Shown here: positions 37,101 to 46,129 of the stretch, piece by piece
Layout: each line of letters opens with the position of its first letter
Numbering within the stretch: the stretch's first letter is position 1
Source: Calothrix sp. NIES-2100
Lineage (GTDB): Bacteria; Cyanobacteriota; Cyanobacteriia; Cyanobacteriales; Nostocaceae
Direction: 5' to 3'
DNA length: 64,000 bases
Assembly (NCBI RefSeq): GCF_002368195.1
Contig: NZ_AP018178.1
Span: 3,632,276-3,696,275 of the forward strand
Notes under the pieces: generated by a model
What the model saw: the letters and a program-made list of their open reading frames with translations, nothing else
Told to the model about the DNA's origin: nothing
Databases searched by the model: none
Program-made: the position numbers and the translations under genes

Positions 37101-39556
37101 GTGGGACAGTCAAGGGTGAGGGAGTTGTGTTTGATAAAACCAAACAACATTTTCAACCCAGTAGCATTGACCAAGCTAGTCGAGATGATTTAGCGAAGGG
37201 GTTAGAAGTAGCAATTACTTTTGCTTATGCGGTAGATGACACCTACGATACAATGACTGTAACCATTTATCCTCTGCCGAGACCTAATTTATCAATTACT
37301 GAAAATCAAAACTTCTGTTACAATGCAGATGCTGTAGAGATTACCCTAGCTGAGGGAACACCTGAGAATGTCGAATTAATCCAGGTGTCGGTCAATGGTA
37401 CACAGACGAAGACTTTAACTCCAAGTCTTTATGCAGCTGTGGACAAGCAGCAGGTGAAAATTGAAGCACTGATTCGCAGTAAGCAAACTCAATGCGAAAA
37501 TACTCTTACCCGCACTGTAATAATTAATCCTCGTCCTGTGGCTGAGTTATCAATCACTGAAGGTGAAACTTTCTGTCACAATGCAACACCACAAGAAATT
37601 ACCCTAGCTGCGGGAACACCAAAGACGTTGGAGTTAATTGAGGTAACAATCAACGACACAATCACAAATACTCTTAATCCCAGCCTTTATGCAACTGCGG
37701 GTGAACCGCAAACCTTAATCATTACAGCACAGATTTGCGATCGCACAACCAAATGCCAAAATACCCTCACCCGTACCGTCATCATTAACCCCTTACCCTC
37801 AGCCAATCTATCAATTAGCGATGGAAAAAACTTCTGTTGCAATGCAAACTCCGTAGAAATAACACTGGCTGATGGGACACCAAAGACGGTGGAGTTAATT
37901 GAGGTAACAATCAACGACACAATCACAAATACTCTCAATCCCAGTCTTTATGCAACTGCGGGTGAACCGCAAACTGTAATCATTACAGCACAGATTCGCG
38001 ATCGCCAAACTCAGTGCCAAAATACCCTTACCCGTACCGTCATCATTAACCCCTTACCCTCAGCCAATCTATCAATTAGCGACGGACAAAACTTCTGTTG
38101 CAATGCAAACTCCGTAGAAATAATACTGGCTGATGGGACACCAAAGACGCTGGAGTTAATTGAGGTAACAATCAACGACACAATCACAAATACTCTCAAT
38201 CCCAGTCTTTATGCAACTGCGGGTGAACCGCAAACTGTAATCATTACAGCACAGATTCGCGATCGCCAAACTCAGTGCCAAAATACCCTGACATCGGCGG
38301 TAACAATTAACCCCTTACCCTCAGCCAATCTATCAATTAGCGATGGACAAAACTTCTGTTGCAATGCAAACCCCGTAGAAATAACACTGGCTAATGAGAC
38401 ACCAAAGACGCTGGAGTTAATTGAGGTAACAATCAACGACACAATCACAAATACTCTCAATCCCAGTCTTTATGCAACTGCGGGTGAACCGCAAACTGTA
38501 ATCATTACAGCACAGATTCGCGATCGCCAAACTCAATGCCAAAATACCCTCACCCGTACCGTCATCATTAACCCCTTACCCTCAGCCAATTTATCAATTA
38601 GCGATGGACAAAACTTCTGTTGCAATGCAAACCCCGTAGAAATAACACTGGCTGATGAGACACCAAAGACGCTTGAGTTAATTGAGGTAACAATCAACGA
38701 CACAATCACAAATACTCTCAATCCCAGCCTTTATGCAACTGCGGGTGAACCGCAAACCTTAATCATTACAGCACTGATTCGTGATCGCCAAACTCAGTGC
38801 GAAAATACCCTTACCCGCACGGTGACAATCAATCCTCTACCTGTGGCTGACTTTCAGATAGAGATTGCCAACATCAATGCGCAAGGTTTCTCTGTTCGTG
38901 TCTTTAATATTCAACCAACAGAGACATCTTTTAATTTTGTCTGGGAATACCCTGATGGTATCAGCAATCCCAGCAATCCCGGTAATAGTGAATTCATCAT
39001 CAGCTACAGCTATGATTTCAACAAGTGGGTAGCTAGTGATGAGAAATCTATTACTTTGCAGGTGAACACACCGCCTACCCTCGGTGGTTGTAGTAGTCAG
39101 CCAGTCACCAAACATATTGCCATTCCCTTTGGTGCGGTGAGGTTGAGTTTGTTAAATATGAACAATAATCAAGAGATTGTATTGTCAGGCGATCGCACTT
39201 TCAAAATCTCCGACTTTAATGCTGACTATCAATATGCGATCGCCGCTCTGACTGTCCCAGCAACGGTAGATAGTGTAGTATTTACTTATACTGCACCTAA
39301 TGATAACCCGAAGGTTAGCCGACTAGTTAATGCACCTTACCGCCTACCCGATGGCTGGTACCTGAGTGTAGGTAAGCATACAATCCAGGCACAAGCTTTT
39401 AGGCAAAATAACGGTGATATGCCAGGGTTAGCTGCAACTGTAAATATTTGGATTACTGACAGCGAACCCAAAGCCCCCACCATCAAGCCATCCACACCCA
39501 AGTCGGCTAAACTCCTCAACCGTCTGCATGTATTATTTTCCGATGAATGGGGATAA
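34121..39556 (+). CDS. Large repeat-containing fibre-like CIS protein (Cis13-position)
   Basis: 1811 residues. The N-terminal domain (FTPNQVLTKDDLNNLVSYLDGLNRLTRTHLIGMGIVCGLEV) is one I associate with large proteins of injection-system clusters. Aa 1051-1571 consist of six tandem 86/87-residue beta-sandwich-like repeats, each with L-S-I-x-x-x-x-x-F-C-x-N-A near its start and T-x-C-x-N-T-L-T near its end. Paired cysteines suggest disulphides if exposed outside the cytoplasm. The C-terminal 240 residues contain a PKD-like segment and a final beta domain. No TM helix. Position after Cis12 and before the tape measure equals Afp13, the tail fibre. ATG 34133 (MDTINPTG) is an alternative start that avoids the overlap with Cis12. 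Confidence 0.75.
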   Translation: MIKAMDTINPTGYPIFTPNQVLTKDDLNNLVSYLDGLNRLTRTHLIGMGIVCGLEVQTLDNKAGISISSGYGITSDGFCIQYPAISNQENAETNKIFTHYQDEVKLAKNLFIPSESSQDYYNVRELIPAEKANSQPKKIIPLTALSDYEWQQQVLIILYDWKDEARQQYNQINYDDGGKERNFELRFLLLPKSENLTTPKNNLSAERLLRQGYEREKLPQSWQKFAIQEVLELRNHFFQEFAPQVQRFGYVKYNTYESVDLTKINDYKTFRENYYLICENAIAAIDKAFPKLFWLFSPFFTAFQPKSGNDFSQLKENLEYLFKGIKLENLLDHIKVKEINKEIQTLKSEQLQSTYTLQYFYDYLSLLVAAYYELAEATFDLMDDCTPDTQRFPRFLMLGLVPSPGQATEVYAAPYAYRSHFTQPPIYNSNQVRVKQVRYLYERLLKLCAKDSFYLLPFYNTPIKITPSKDQSAPLSEQAIPYYLHYPNLYQYWNYDAYRKGRSDRHPAYFYPKNDPKENSHVFNDLTYRLDAYNFYRIEGHIGKANGDALKYIQEYRQRYNLAFDVITLKLGSQASLQDLNISGQFDDLEADFSRINDTFQKIWSKYATPKNVFLQTLKQVFFDQPGLTAITSSQLFNPILEIARKPEAYEFVKGDTDKQFRLFVRSETAEIARYVTQTSSTDESLDNFEDLIINFSGLSNDDAINKEKQRIAKEMATCLSLGKITYGLVKDSSSSPVHYHLKLSTEYEVNLPPPAPKTGSPSRKYSIVLLSLNHFAVSVERDNPPIIKQSEFQDFETLYSLLRDVPDTFNTDSYHMGNSNAAEELNYFDIKGLINAYQQRLERLMKLHLFDKFAQQHPGIEHLGGVPKGGTFILVYVDGEDADNLQKIDQDPDGYKEATKRTETIKTDAFLPPSSPNELPAPELISSLEKLLPELQKRKDIVVADFCLPYRCGSDAPAVSYVVARSRPLILLEKTVFCEGDRKMYQFTLEPEGGTVKGEGVVFDKTKQHFQPSSIDQASRDDLAKGLEVAITFAYAVDDTYDTMTVTIYPLPRPNLSITENQNFCYNADAVEITLAEGTPENVELIQVSVNGTQTKTLTPSLYAAVDKQQVKIEALIRSKQTQCENTLTRTVIINPRPVAELSITEGETFCHNATPQEITLAAGTPKTLELIEVTINDTITNTLNPSLYATAGEPQTLIITAQICDRTTKCQNTLTRTVIINPLPSANLSISDGKNFCCNANSVEITLADGTPKTVELIEVTINDTITNTLNPSLYATAGEPQTVIITAQIRDRQTQCQNTLTRTVIINPLPSANLSISDGQNFCCNANSVEIILADGTPKTLELIEVTINDTITNTLNPSLYATAGEPQTVIITAQIRDRQTQCQNTLTSAVTINPLPSANLSISDGQNFCCNANPVEITLANETPKTLELIEVTINDTITNTLNPSLYATAGEPQTVIITAQIRDRQTQCQNTLTRTVIINPLPSANLSISDGQNFCCNANPVEITLADETPKTLELIEVTINDTITNTLNPSLYATAGEPQTLIITALIRDRQTQCENTLTRTVTINPLPVADFQIEIANINAQGFSVRVFNIQPTETSFNFVWEYPDGISNPSNPGNSEFIISYSYDFNKWVASDEKSITLQVNTPPTLGGCSSQPVTKHIAIPFGAVRLSLLNMNNNQEIVLSGDRTFKISDFNADYQYAIAALTVPATVDSVVFTYTAPNDNPKVSRLVNAPYRLPDGWYLSVGKHTIQAQAFRQNNGDMPGLAATVNIWITDSEPKAPTIKPSTPKSAKLLNRLHVLFSDEWG
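37271..38833 (+). repeat. Six tandem 258/261-bp coding repeats in the fibre gene
   Basis: Units start at 37271, 37529, 37790, 38051, 38312 and 38573. The first two are diverged, while the last four are almost identical at the DNA level, which means recent unit duplication or gene conversion. Copy number is therefore likely to vary between strains. Confidence 0.95.
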
Positions 39557-40044
39557 GAGGGCAGAGGGGGCAGAGGAAGCAGAGGAAGCAGAGGGGGCAA
39601 TAGAGTCGTTGAATAATAATCCTGCTTCTCCATCTCTCTGTTGTCCTCCTTGTCTCCCTTGTCCCCCTTGTCCCCCTTGTCTCCCTTTCATCATCTTGAC
39701 TCTTTACCGCTTGTAAAAATCTGAACAAAACTACCCAAAGGTAGGCAAAGCTAGACATTTACATTTGTAATTCTAGTCCAAAGTCCTAAAATTACAGGGA
39801 TAAACGGCAATCCCTCTATCCCATCCATAAAGTTTGGGATTACATGCACGAATTGTTACAGACTGTTGAATCAACGTTGTTAGGCGTTGTCTTGTCCAAA
39901 AAAATAGGTAAAGTACTGCTTACCATCCGATTTAACGGCGGCTTTACCTGATTTCATCATATCATAGCTGGCAAACACTACCCATTTTTGGGTAGTAATG
40001 AGCAGGTTTGTCCAGAATTTAACTTACAGTTTCAAACCTCTACC
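39557..40044. repeat. Intergenic region with STRR-type repeats
   Basis: AGAGGGGGC/AGAGGAAGC 9-mers (39560-39600) and TTGTCCCCC-type 9-mers (39640-39690) follow the fibre gene. The remaining bases up to 40044 hold no gene. A promoter for the tape measure may lie here because the gap is nearly 490 bases; no boxes recognised. Confidence 0.55.
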
Positions 40045-43000
40045 ATGAACACACAACGCCACATCATTGGAAGGACTGTATTAGAACTCGACACCGGGCG
40101 ATTAGCTGATGTTTGGAGTTTACAGTCAGACATGAGCTGCTTGCTTCAGCAGCAGGGTGTGCGGGAAATGGCGCGGCTGTTTGACGAATTGGTGGGGGAT
40201 GAGGAAGTAGTGCGGCTGGATCGGGTGGTGGTGGATATCGGGGCGATTGATAGCCAATTTTTAGCTGATGAATTTATACACAGTTTGCTAGCTGCTTTAC
40301 GGGAGACTTTAGGCGATCGCCTGACAGACCGATTGCTAGGTGAAGCGCCAGCCCAAACCATTACCAAAAGCCGCAAAGCTGCTGATTGGGAGGTGTTGCT
40401 TTACTTTCTGTGCTATGGTCGTTTACCTTGGTGGTGTCCCTATGAACACTGGCAGGAATGGTTGCCTCGGTGGTCGGCTGCTATGCAAAATAATACTACA
40501 TGGCAAGCTTCATTGCGGCAATTACTGAAAAATAATTCAGTAGTGGGGCAACGCCTAATTGAGCAATTGCCAGAGAATTTCCGCCATGAGTTGATATTGC
40601 AGTTACAGCCGACTTGGTTAAATTGGCACGCTCTGCTAGGGCAAGCTAGGCAACTCATGCAGGGTTTAGGATTGGCTGGCGATGGGATGCGCTACCTAGA
40701 ACGGCAAGCTTGGCTACTGCTATTCGCGGAAATTGGTGCAGATAACGCTCCCAACAAACCTTTACCTGTGGCTAGATGGATGGGTAATTGGTTAACCCAA
40801 CTTGTGGATATTTGGGAAAGGACTGCTGCACCTGGAATTGTGCAAAATCAGCCCGCGAATGCAGACGAAATTCCATCCACTCAAGATAATTCCCAGTCCC
40901 CAGTCCCCAATCCCGGTGGGCTGAGCGCAGTCGAAGCCCAGTCCCTATTAGATGCGATTCTTGCAGTAGTTGCTAGGGAAGAACAAAAGCTTTGGCTAGA
41001 GGTGCTTGACCAGGTGCTAACTACTACATCAGTAAATCTTCGTGCAACTGACACCCCTGGAGCAGAACAAGAGCAGTCACCGCAGCAGGGAGCGGAAATT
41101 GTCAGTCAGCAGAGGTTGCCTGAAGCAGCCACAGAAAGCTTTGGAGCAGATTGGGAAGTATTACTGTATTTTTTACAATCTGGTCGCCTACCTGTGGAGG
41201 AAATCTCTGAAGAATGGCTTCCACGGTGGTCAACAGTGATACAAAATGAAACCGCTTGGCAACTTCCTATGCGGCAATTACTAGCAACCAACCCAACAGC
41301 GCGGCGGCGACTGGTGGCGCAGTTTCCGTCAAGCTGGCGGCATCAGCTGCTATTGCAGTTACAGCCTGCTTGGACAAATTGGTACAACTTGCTGGCACAG
41401 GCGAGAATGTTAATGCAGTCCTTGAGCCTGAGTAATGATTGCTTCTTGGAATTGGAAAATCTGGCTTGGGAACTGATGCTTACAGAAATCAGTGCTGATG
41501 GTACAACACTCACTCCTTTACCTGGGGCAACTTGGACTCGTAACTGGCTAGCCCAGGTTGTGCAAAACTGGCGCTGGGGTGAAAGCTGGCTGAGCGAAGT
41601 CGTTGGCGTAGCCTCTCGCAGAGAAGCCAGCGATAGGGAGCAGCGCCTCGACTCCGCTCGGCGACCGGGGGCTGGGGAGGAGCGCCTCGACTTCGCTCGG
41701 CGTGCGGGGGCTGGGGGGGAAAGTGATGAGTTGGCTGCTGATGTCAATCTCAATCAAATTGCTTGGGAACGATTACGCACTAGTATTGATGCTGTATCTC
41801 GCAGCCAAAGAGCTTTGTGGTTAAATGCTTACAACCAAGTGCTAAATGTGACCACTAAAGGGCAACAAGTGGGTATGCCTCAACTTCCCCTCACCCCCCC
41901 AGAAACAGATTGGCAAGTGTTGCTGTACTTTTTAGAATCGGGCAGATTACCCGACGAGCAAGCATCAACAACTTGGCAAACTTGGTTACAACGCTGGGAA
42001 ACCCTTATCACAACTGAAACCGCTTGGCAATTACCACTGCGGCAATTACTGAAAAACAATGTAGCAGCAAGGCAAAGATTTATTACTCAATTCCCCGAAG
42101 CCTTGCGCCATCAATTAGTATTGCAATTACAACCTGCTTGGACAAATTGGTATACCTTACTAGGGCAAGCTAAACAAATAATGCAGTCTTTGAGCCTGAG
42201 TAATAGCAGCTGCCAGGAATTAGAAAACCAGGCTTGGGAATTACTCCTCACGCAAATTAGCTCAGATAACACATCGCTAACTCCCTTACCAGCTGCAACT
42301 TGGACAAGTAACTGGCTCACCCAACTGGTGCAAAACTGGCGTTGGGACGAAAGCTGGCTGAGCGAAGTCGAAGCCAGCGATAGGGAGCAGCGCCTCGACT
42401 CCGCTCGGCGTCCGGGAGCAGGGGAGCAGCGCCTCGACTCCGCTCGGCAACCGGGAGCAGGGGAGCAGCGCCTCGACTCCGCTCGGCAACCGGGAGCAGG
42501 GGAGCAGCGCCTCGACTCCGCTCGGCGTCCGGGAGCAGGGGAGCAGCACCTCGACTCCGCTCGGTGTCCGGGAGCAGGGGAGCAGCGCCTCGACTCCGCT
42601 CGGCAACCGGGAGCTGGGGAGGAGGAAATAGCGAAACGGAACCCGCGCCAACACCTGCGTCAGCTTATCACCACGTTACCAATTACCGAAACAACTCTTT
42701 GGCTCAATGCTCTAGAGCTTGTAGTAACTGCGACATCACCAGATGAGGGCAAAACCTCCACTTTGCTATCTATTTCCCCAGACACAAAGACGACTACACC
42801 CACAGAAGAACCAACCCCACAACAGCAGCCATCGGCAAAACTGGTAGAAGGCGGTACTCCAGAATTTACCAATCCCTTGAGCATACCCCCCAGAAGGGCT
42901 AGAGGTTCAACTTTATCGACAGAAGAAGAAACGGCGGGGCTGTATGTCAACATAGCCGGAATTGTGCTGTTGCATCCGTTTTTAACTTTCTATCTGGATG

Positions 43001-43434
43001 CTGTGGGGCTATTAGATGGGGAATCATTCCGGGATGAATTGGCACAGCAAACAGCAATTTACCTGTTGTATTATTTAGCAACCAAGCAAACCGATGCCCC
43101 AGAATACGAACTAGTCTTACCCAAACTGCTTTGTGGCTGGCCATTAAATGAGCCTGTTTCCCGTGGCTTAGATTTACCGACAACCGCCCTCACTGAAGGG
43201 GAAAACCTGTTACAAACTGTGATTAATTACTGGGAAGTTCTCAAAAGCACCAGCAGGGATGGACTGCGAGAGGGATTTTTGCAGCGTGCAGGGAAGCTTA
43301 CCCACGGTGATGGTAACTGGAAGCTTCAGGTTGAGCAACAGGCGATCGATATTTTGCTGAGTCGCTTACCTTGGGGACTGAGTATGGTGAAGTTGCCGTG
43401 GATGGAGGAGATTTTGATTGTGGAATGGCACTAG
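40045..43434 (+). CDS. CIS tape measure protein (Cis14-like)
   Basis: 1129 residues from MNTQRHIIGRTVLELDTGR, the usual opening of CIS tape-measure proteins, followed by MARLFDELVGDEEVVRLDRVVVDIGAI. A module of about 130 residues is repeated three times: DWEVLLYFL-x-x-GRLP...WQ-x-x-x-RQLL...RR-x-x-x-QFP...WRHQL-L-LQLQPAWTNWY. The C-terminal domain (GIVLLHPFLTFYLDAVGLLDG...LLYYLATKQ...LPKLLCGWPLNEPV...EILIVEW) closes the protein. In related systems its length sets the tube length. The linkers after modules 2 and 3 contain in-frame 13-residue EQRLDSARxPGAG units that derive from intergenic repeat DNA. The longer frame from 39988 adds residues without family match. Confidence 0.87.
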   Translation: MNTQRHIIGRTVLELDTGRLADVWSLQSDMSCLLQQQGVREMARLFDELVGDEEVVRLDRVVVDIGAIDSQFLADEFIHSLLAALRETLGDRLTDRLLGEAPAQTITKSRKAADWEVLLYFLCYGRLPWWCPYEHWQEWLPRWSAAMQNNTTWQASLRQLLKNNSVVGQRLIEQLPENFRHELILQLQPTWLNWHALLGQARQLMQGLGLAGDGMRYLERQAWLLLFAEIGADNAPNKPLPVARWMGNWLTQLVDIWERTAAPGIVQNQPANADEIPSTQDNSQSPVPNPGGLSAVEAQSLLDAILAVVAREEQKLWLEVLDQVLTTTSVNLRATDTPGAEQEQSPQQGAEIVSQQRLPEAATESFGADWEVLLYFLQSGRLPVEEISEEWLPRWSTVIQNETAWQLPMRQLLATNPTARRRLVAQFPSSWRHQLLLQLQPAWTNWYNLLAQARMLMQSLSLSNDCFLELENLAWELMLTEISADGTTLTPLPGATWTRNWLAQVVQNWRWGESWLSEVVGVASRREASDREQRLDSARRPGAGEERLDFARRAGAGGESDELAADVNLNQIAWERLRTSIDAVSRSQRALWLNAYNQVLNVTTKGQQVGMPQLPLTPPETDWQVLLYFLESGRLPDEQASTTWQTWLQRWETLITTETAWQLPLRQLLKNNVAARQRFITQFPEALRHQLVLQLQPAWTNWYTLLGQAKQIMQSLSLSNSSCQELENQAWELLLTQISSDNTSLTPLPAATWTSNWLTQLVQNWRWDESWLSEVEASDREQRLDSARRPGAGEQRLDSARQPGAGEQRLDSARQPGAGEQRLDSARRPGAGEQHLDSARCPGAGEQRLDSARQPGAGEEEIAKRNPRQHLRQLITTLPITETTLWLNALELVVTATSPDEGKTSTLLSISPDTKTTTPTEEPTPQQQPSAKLVEGGTPEFTNPLSIPPRRARGSTLSTEEETAGLYVNIAGIVLLHPFLTFYLDAVGLLDGESFRDELAQQTAIYLLYYLATKQTDAPEYELVLPKLLCGWPLNEPVSRGLDLPTTALTEGENLLQTVINYWEVLKSTSRDGLREGFLQRAGKLTHGDGNWKLQVEQQAIDILLSRLPWGLSMVKLPWMEEILIVEWH
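41638..41715. repeat. Two 39-bp in-frame repeats in the tape-measure gene
   Basis: Two units encode EQRLDSARRPGAG and EERLDFARRAGAG. They follow a GTAGCCTCTCGCAGAGAAG dispersed repeat (about 41609-41630) that encodes VASRREAS. The sequence is GC-richer than the surrounding gene. Confidence 0.85.
42385..42618. repeat. Six 39-bp in-frame repeats in the tape-measure gene
   Basis: Units begin at 42385, 42424, 42463, 42502, 42541 and 42580 and encode EQRLDSAR-R/Q/C-PGAG. The core CGCCTCGACTCCGCTCGGC is a known type of dispersed Nostoc repeat. Near identity of the units suggests recent expansion, and each one adds 13 residues to the tape measure. Confidence 0.92.
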
Positions 43435-43469
43435 GAACTCAAGATTACTTTTATATTTAGGGGAAATTT

Positions 43470-46124
43470 ATGAAAACCAACGAGAACCAAAAAAGCACGA
43501 GTCATCAGCCAGTGACGCAAAAGCCTTTTTTTGGAGCTGCGCCAGAGCAAGCATTCTTTACAGCAGAAAGGACACCATCTACACCTTTTTTCCAAAAGTC
43601 GTCAACCATTCAAGCTAAATCTACAACCGATGAAAACGAGGAACTAAATCAGTCAGCAGTGCAACGAATGTCGGCTTTTGAAAGCGAAGTTAAGGATAAT
43701 GGGGCAGTACAGAGAAAGTTTGTTAACTCATCACCAATACAGGCAAAATTGGCTATCGGTGAGCCAGGGGACAAGTACGAGAAGAAACCAGATCGGGTAG
43801 CTTCCCAGATGGTAGGACAAAGCCAAGACGTATATGAGCAACGCCCCAACCAAACAGGTCTGCCCGACAACCTCAAATCCGGCATCGAATCGCTTTCTGG
43901 CATCTCCCTTAACAACGTCAAAGTCCATTACAACTCATCCCAGCCCGCGCAACTGAGCGCCCTCGCCTACGCCCAGGGGACTGACATTCACCTCGCGCCT
44001 GGGCAGGAAAAACATCTACCACATGAAGCCTGGCACGTCGTCCAGCAGGCGCGGGGTAGGGTGCAGCCAACTCATCAATTGCGTGGGGTGGACATCAATG
44101 ACGATGAGGGTTTAGAACGCGAAGCCGAGCAGATGGGTAGCTTGGCTCTTGCTTCTCCTGCGGCGGCGTTCGGTAAGGCCCCTATTCAAACTATGCCCTT
44201 CAATTCACCCCCTTTGCAACGGAGTAACTTTGCTCGCTCGATTGTTCAACGGGTGGGAGGAGTGAAGTCTGGGTACGACCCCGATACCATTGTAAAGGAA
44301 TCCTTTAAAACAGCCGTGAAGGAATTATTCGATCTCGCGAGGAAGGTGAATAAAATCAGGAAAAAAATTGCCACGCTAAAAAATAAGGACCAACTGGATC
44401 GCCTTGGTCAAGGTCAAAAAGGATCACAGGTCAAGGGTGCTTATGCCAGCTCCCTCATCGCCATTAACCTTGATCCTAAGTGGCTGAACACTATGTTAAC
44501 GGAGCCTAATGAAATTCAGAGAATTTTGGATGATGCAGTAGCTATTAAGATCATTGCTTTAAGAGAGGCTGAGTTAATTAGACAAAAGATTACAGAGCTA
44601 AAGACAAAGGTTTCGGTCAAGTTGGATTCGGAAGAAATTCTTGATCAGACTTGGAAGGTTGAAGATGGTGGACCTCAGCCAACTGCCAAAATTCTTACAG
44701 GTGTCGACGCTCTGTATGTGATCAAAATACCAAAAGACGAGTCAAAGGGAGTCTTTCGAGATGTCTATAGAAAGCTAGGAAAGTCAGACGGGGAACATCT
44801 AGAATTGGTCGATCATAACGAATATGTCATGGATGATTTTAGAAAACCGACGCGTCGGTACGCCTATATGGAGAAGGGATACTACCAATGGATGAGCTTC
44901 AAAGAAAAAGGATTTTTGACAGGCAAAACCCAGAATTTAATTGGTGCCACAACGGACGTTGCGAGCGATACCATTGATCCGACGAATTTTCGCAACCAAA
45001 AACTCACGCAAGAAGAGCGCGCGCTTTATCTCCAGATCGAGTTTTCCTTCGGTGATACTCCAGAAAATCGCAAAATTGCTTTAGCGTATATGCATCAGTG
45101 GAAAGGGAGCGGACCGGGTCAGAGAGGCTTGAGTTTGGCTTCCACTGATAAGGAAAATGCCGTTTTTGGCAATGCTGGCGAACCGTTCAAGACAGCTGAC
45201 GGGGCAAAATTTAAGGTTGATTTAGCCAAGATAAACCCTGCTGACAACATATTGATCAATCATTATAGTATTGATAGCCAAACCCGCTCAAAGCTGGAAG
45301 GAGATGGCAAGGATTCTAATCGCCTACTCGCCAGGAAATACGAATACGAGCGTAGCGTCATCAAGAATCGTGAGATTTATATTCGCAACCTGAAGCCGGA
45401 AGCCGTGGTAAGCATCACACCTCACGCGACCGGTGTAGACATTGATCGCGATTCGGCCATTTTCAATGCTCAAAAGAAAGCAGCGATCGACAGTTCGCAA
45501 GCAGCCAAGAGCGCCAAGGCTGTGGAAGACAGGAAAGCGATGCTGCAGCAGGATTTGGCACAGGCTCATCAGAAAAAAAGCGCGGCGCAAAGGGCAATGC
45601 AAACAGCCAACGATAACTTGCGTGTCGCCAATATCAATCTCTCGCTATGCAATCCCCGGTATTTGAAGAAGTCTTGGCGCGAAGACTTAAAGGTTAGGAT
45701 GACTGATTATAACTACTGGCAATACGTTGTCGAGTATTGGTCCAGAGCCATGACACAGCAGATGGATTTGATCAAACAGGCTGACGTGGCCATTGCCGCC
45801 TTGCCTGCCCAAATTTTGGAATGCGATCCCCAGATAGTTCATTTTAAATCGCTAATAAAGGCCAAACCCGATGGCTCGAATGCCCACGCTACTAAGGGCT
45901 GGGCAACGGGCGAATTATACATGCAAGGATATGAAGCAGGACTGAAGTCGGTACAAGGGAAGAAGATGACCAAAGATCAAGCGATCCGAGAGATATTTAA
46001 TCTGGCCTACAAAGACGGCGCGAAGAAAGCTTCGGCAGAAAAGGAAGGCAGGCAGTATCCCGAATACAAGTATGAAGCCTATTGGGTTGGCTATGGAAAT
46101 GCACTGAAAACGGCTGTGGTATAA
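43470..46124 (+). CDS. DUF4157 (eCIS core) effector candidate with HEAWH motif
   Basis: 884 residues. After a disordered Gln/Ser-rich N-terminus containing short motifs (IQAK, VQR) comes a DUF4157 domain at about aa 95-205: LPDNLKSGIESLSGISLNNVKVHYNSSQPAQLSALAYAQGTDIHLAPGQEKHLPHEAWHVVQQARGRV, with the HExxH-type zinc motif H185-E-A-W-H189. This domain is the commonest marker of cargo proteins of extracellular CIS. The remaining 650 residues are not assigned: one globular part (about aa 250-650), a helical coiled segment (about aa 660-770), and a C-terminal Tyr/Lys-rich helical end. No signal peptide, fitting loading inside the tube. It follows the tape measure by 35 bases. Confidence 0.8.
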   Translation: MKTNENQKSTSHQPVTQKPFFGAAPEQAFFTAERTPSTPFFQKSSTIQAKSTTDENEELNQSAVQRMSAFESEVKDNGAVQRKFVNSSPIQAKLAIGEPGDKYEKKPDRVASQMVGQSQDVYEQRPNQTGLPDNLKSGIESLSGISLNNVKVHYNSSQPAQLSALAYAQGTDIHLAPGQEKHLPHEAWHVVQQARGRVQPTHQLRGVDINDDEGLEREAEQMGSLALASPAAAFGKAPIQTMPFNSPPLQRSNFARSIVQRVGGVKSGYDPDTIVKESFKTAVKELFDLARKVNKIRKKIATLKNKDQLDRLGQGQKGSQVKGAYASSLIAINLDPKWLNTMLTEPNEIQRILDDAVAIKIIALREAELIRQKITELKTKVSVKLDSEEILDQTWKVEDGGPQPTAKILTGVDALYVIKIPKDESKGVFRDVYRKLGKSDGEHLELVDHNEYVMDDFRKPTRRYAYMEKGYYQWMSFKEKGFLTGKTQNLIGATTDVASDTIDPTNFRNQKLTQEERALYLQIEFSFGDTPENRKIALAYMHQWKGSGPGQRGLSLASTDKENAVFGNAGEPFKTADGAKFKVDLAKINPADNILINHYSIDSQTRSKLEGDGKDSNRLLARKYEYERSVIKNREIYIRNLKPEAVVSITPHATGVDIDRDSAIFNAQKKAAIDSSQAAKSAKAVEDRKAMLQQDLAQAHQKKSAAQRAMQTANDNLRVANINLSLCNPRYLKKSWREDLKVRMTDYNYWQYVVEYWSRAMTQQMDLIKQADVAIAALPAQILECDPQIVHFKSLIKAKPDGSNAHATKGWATGELYMQGYEAGLKSVQGKKMTKDQAIREIFNLAYKDGAKKASAEKEGRQYPEYKYEAYWVGYGNALKTAVV

Positions 46125-46129
46125 GAAAG

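Noticed and set aside
37687..38721. Series of 62-residue minus-strand ORFs spaced 261 bp
   Set aside because: Antisense shadows of the fibre-gene repeats.
41343..42654. Minus-strand ORFs rich in PSGVEALLPCSR
   Set aside because: They are antisense shadows of the 39-bp repeats in the tape-measure gene.
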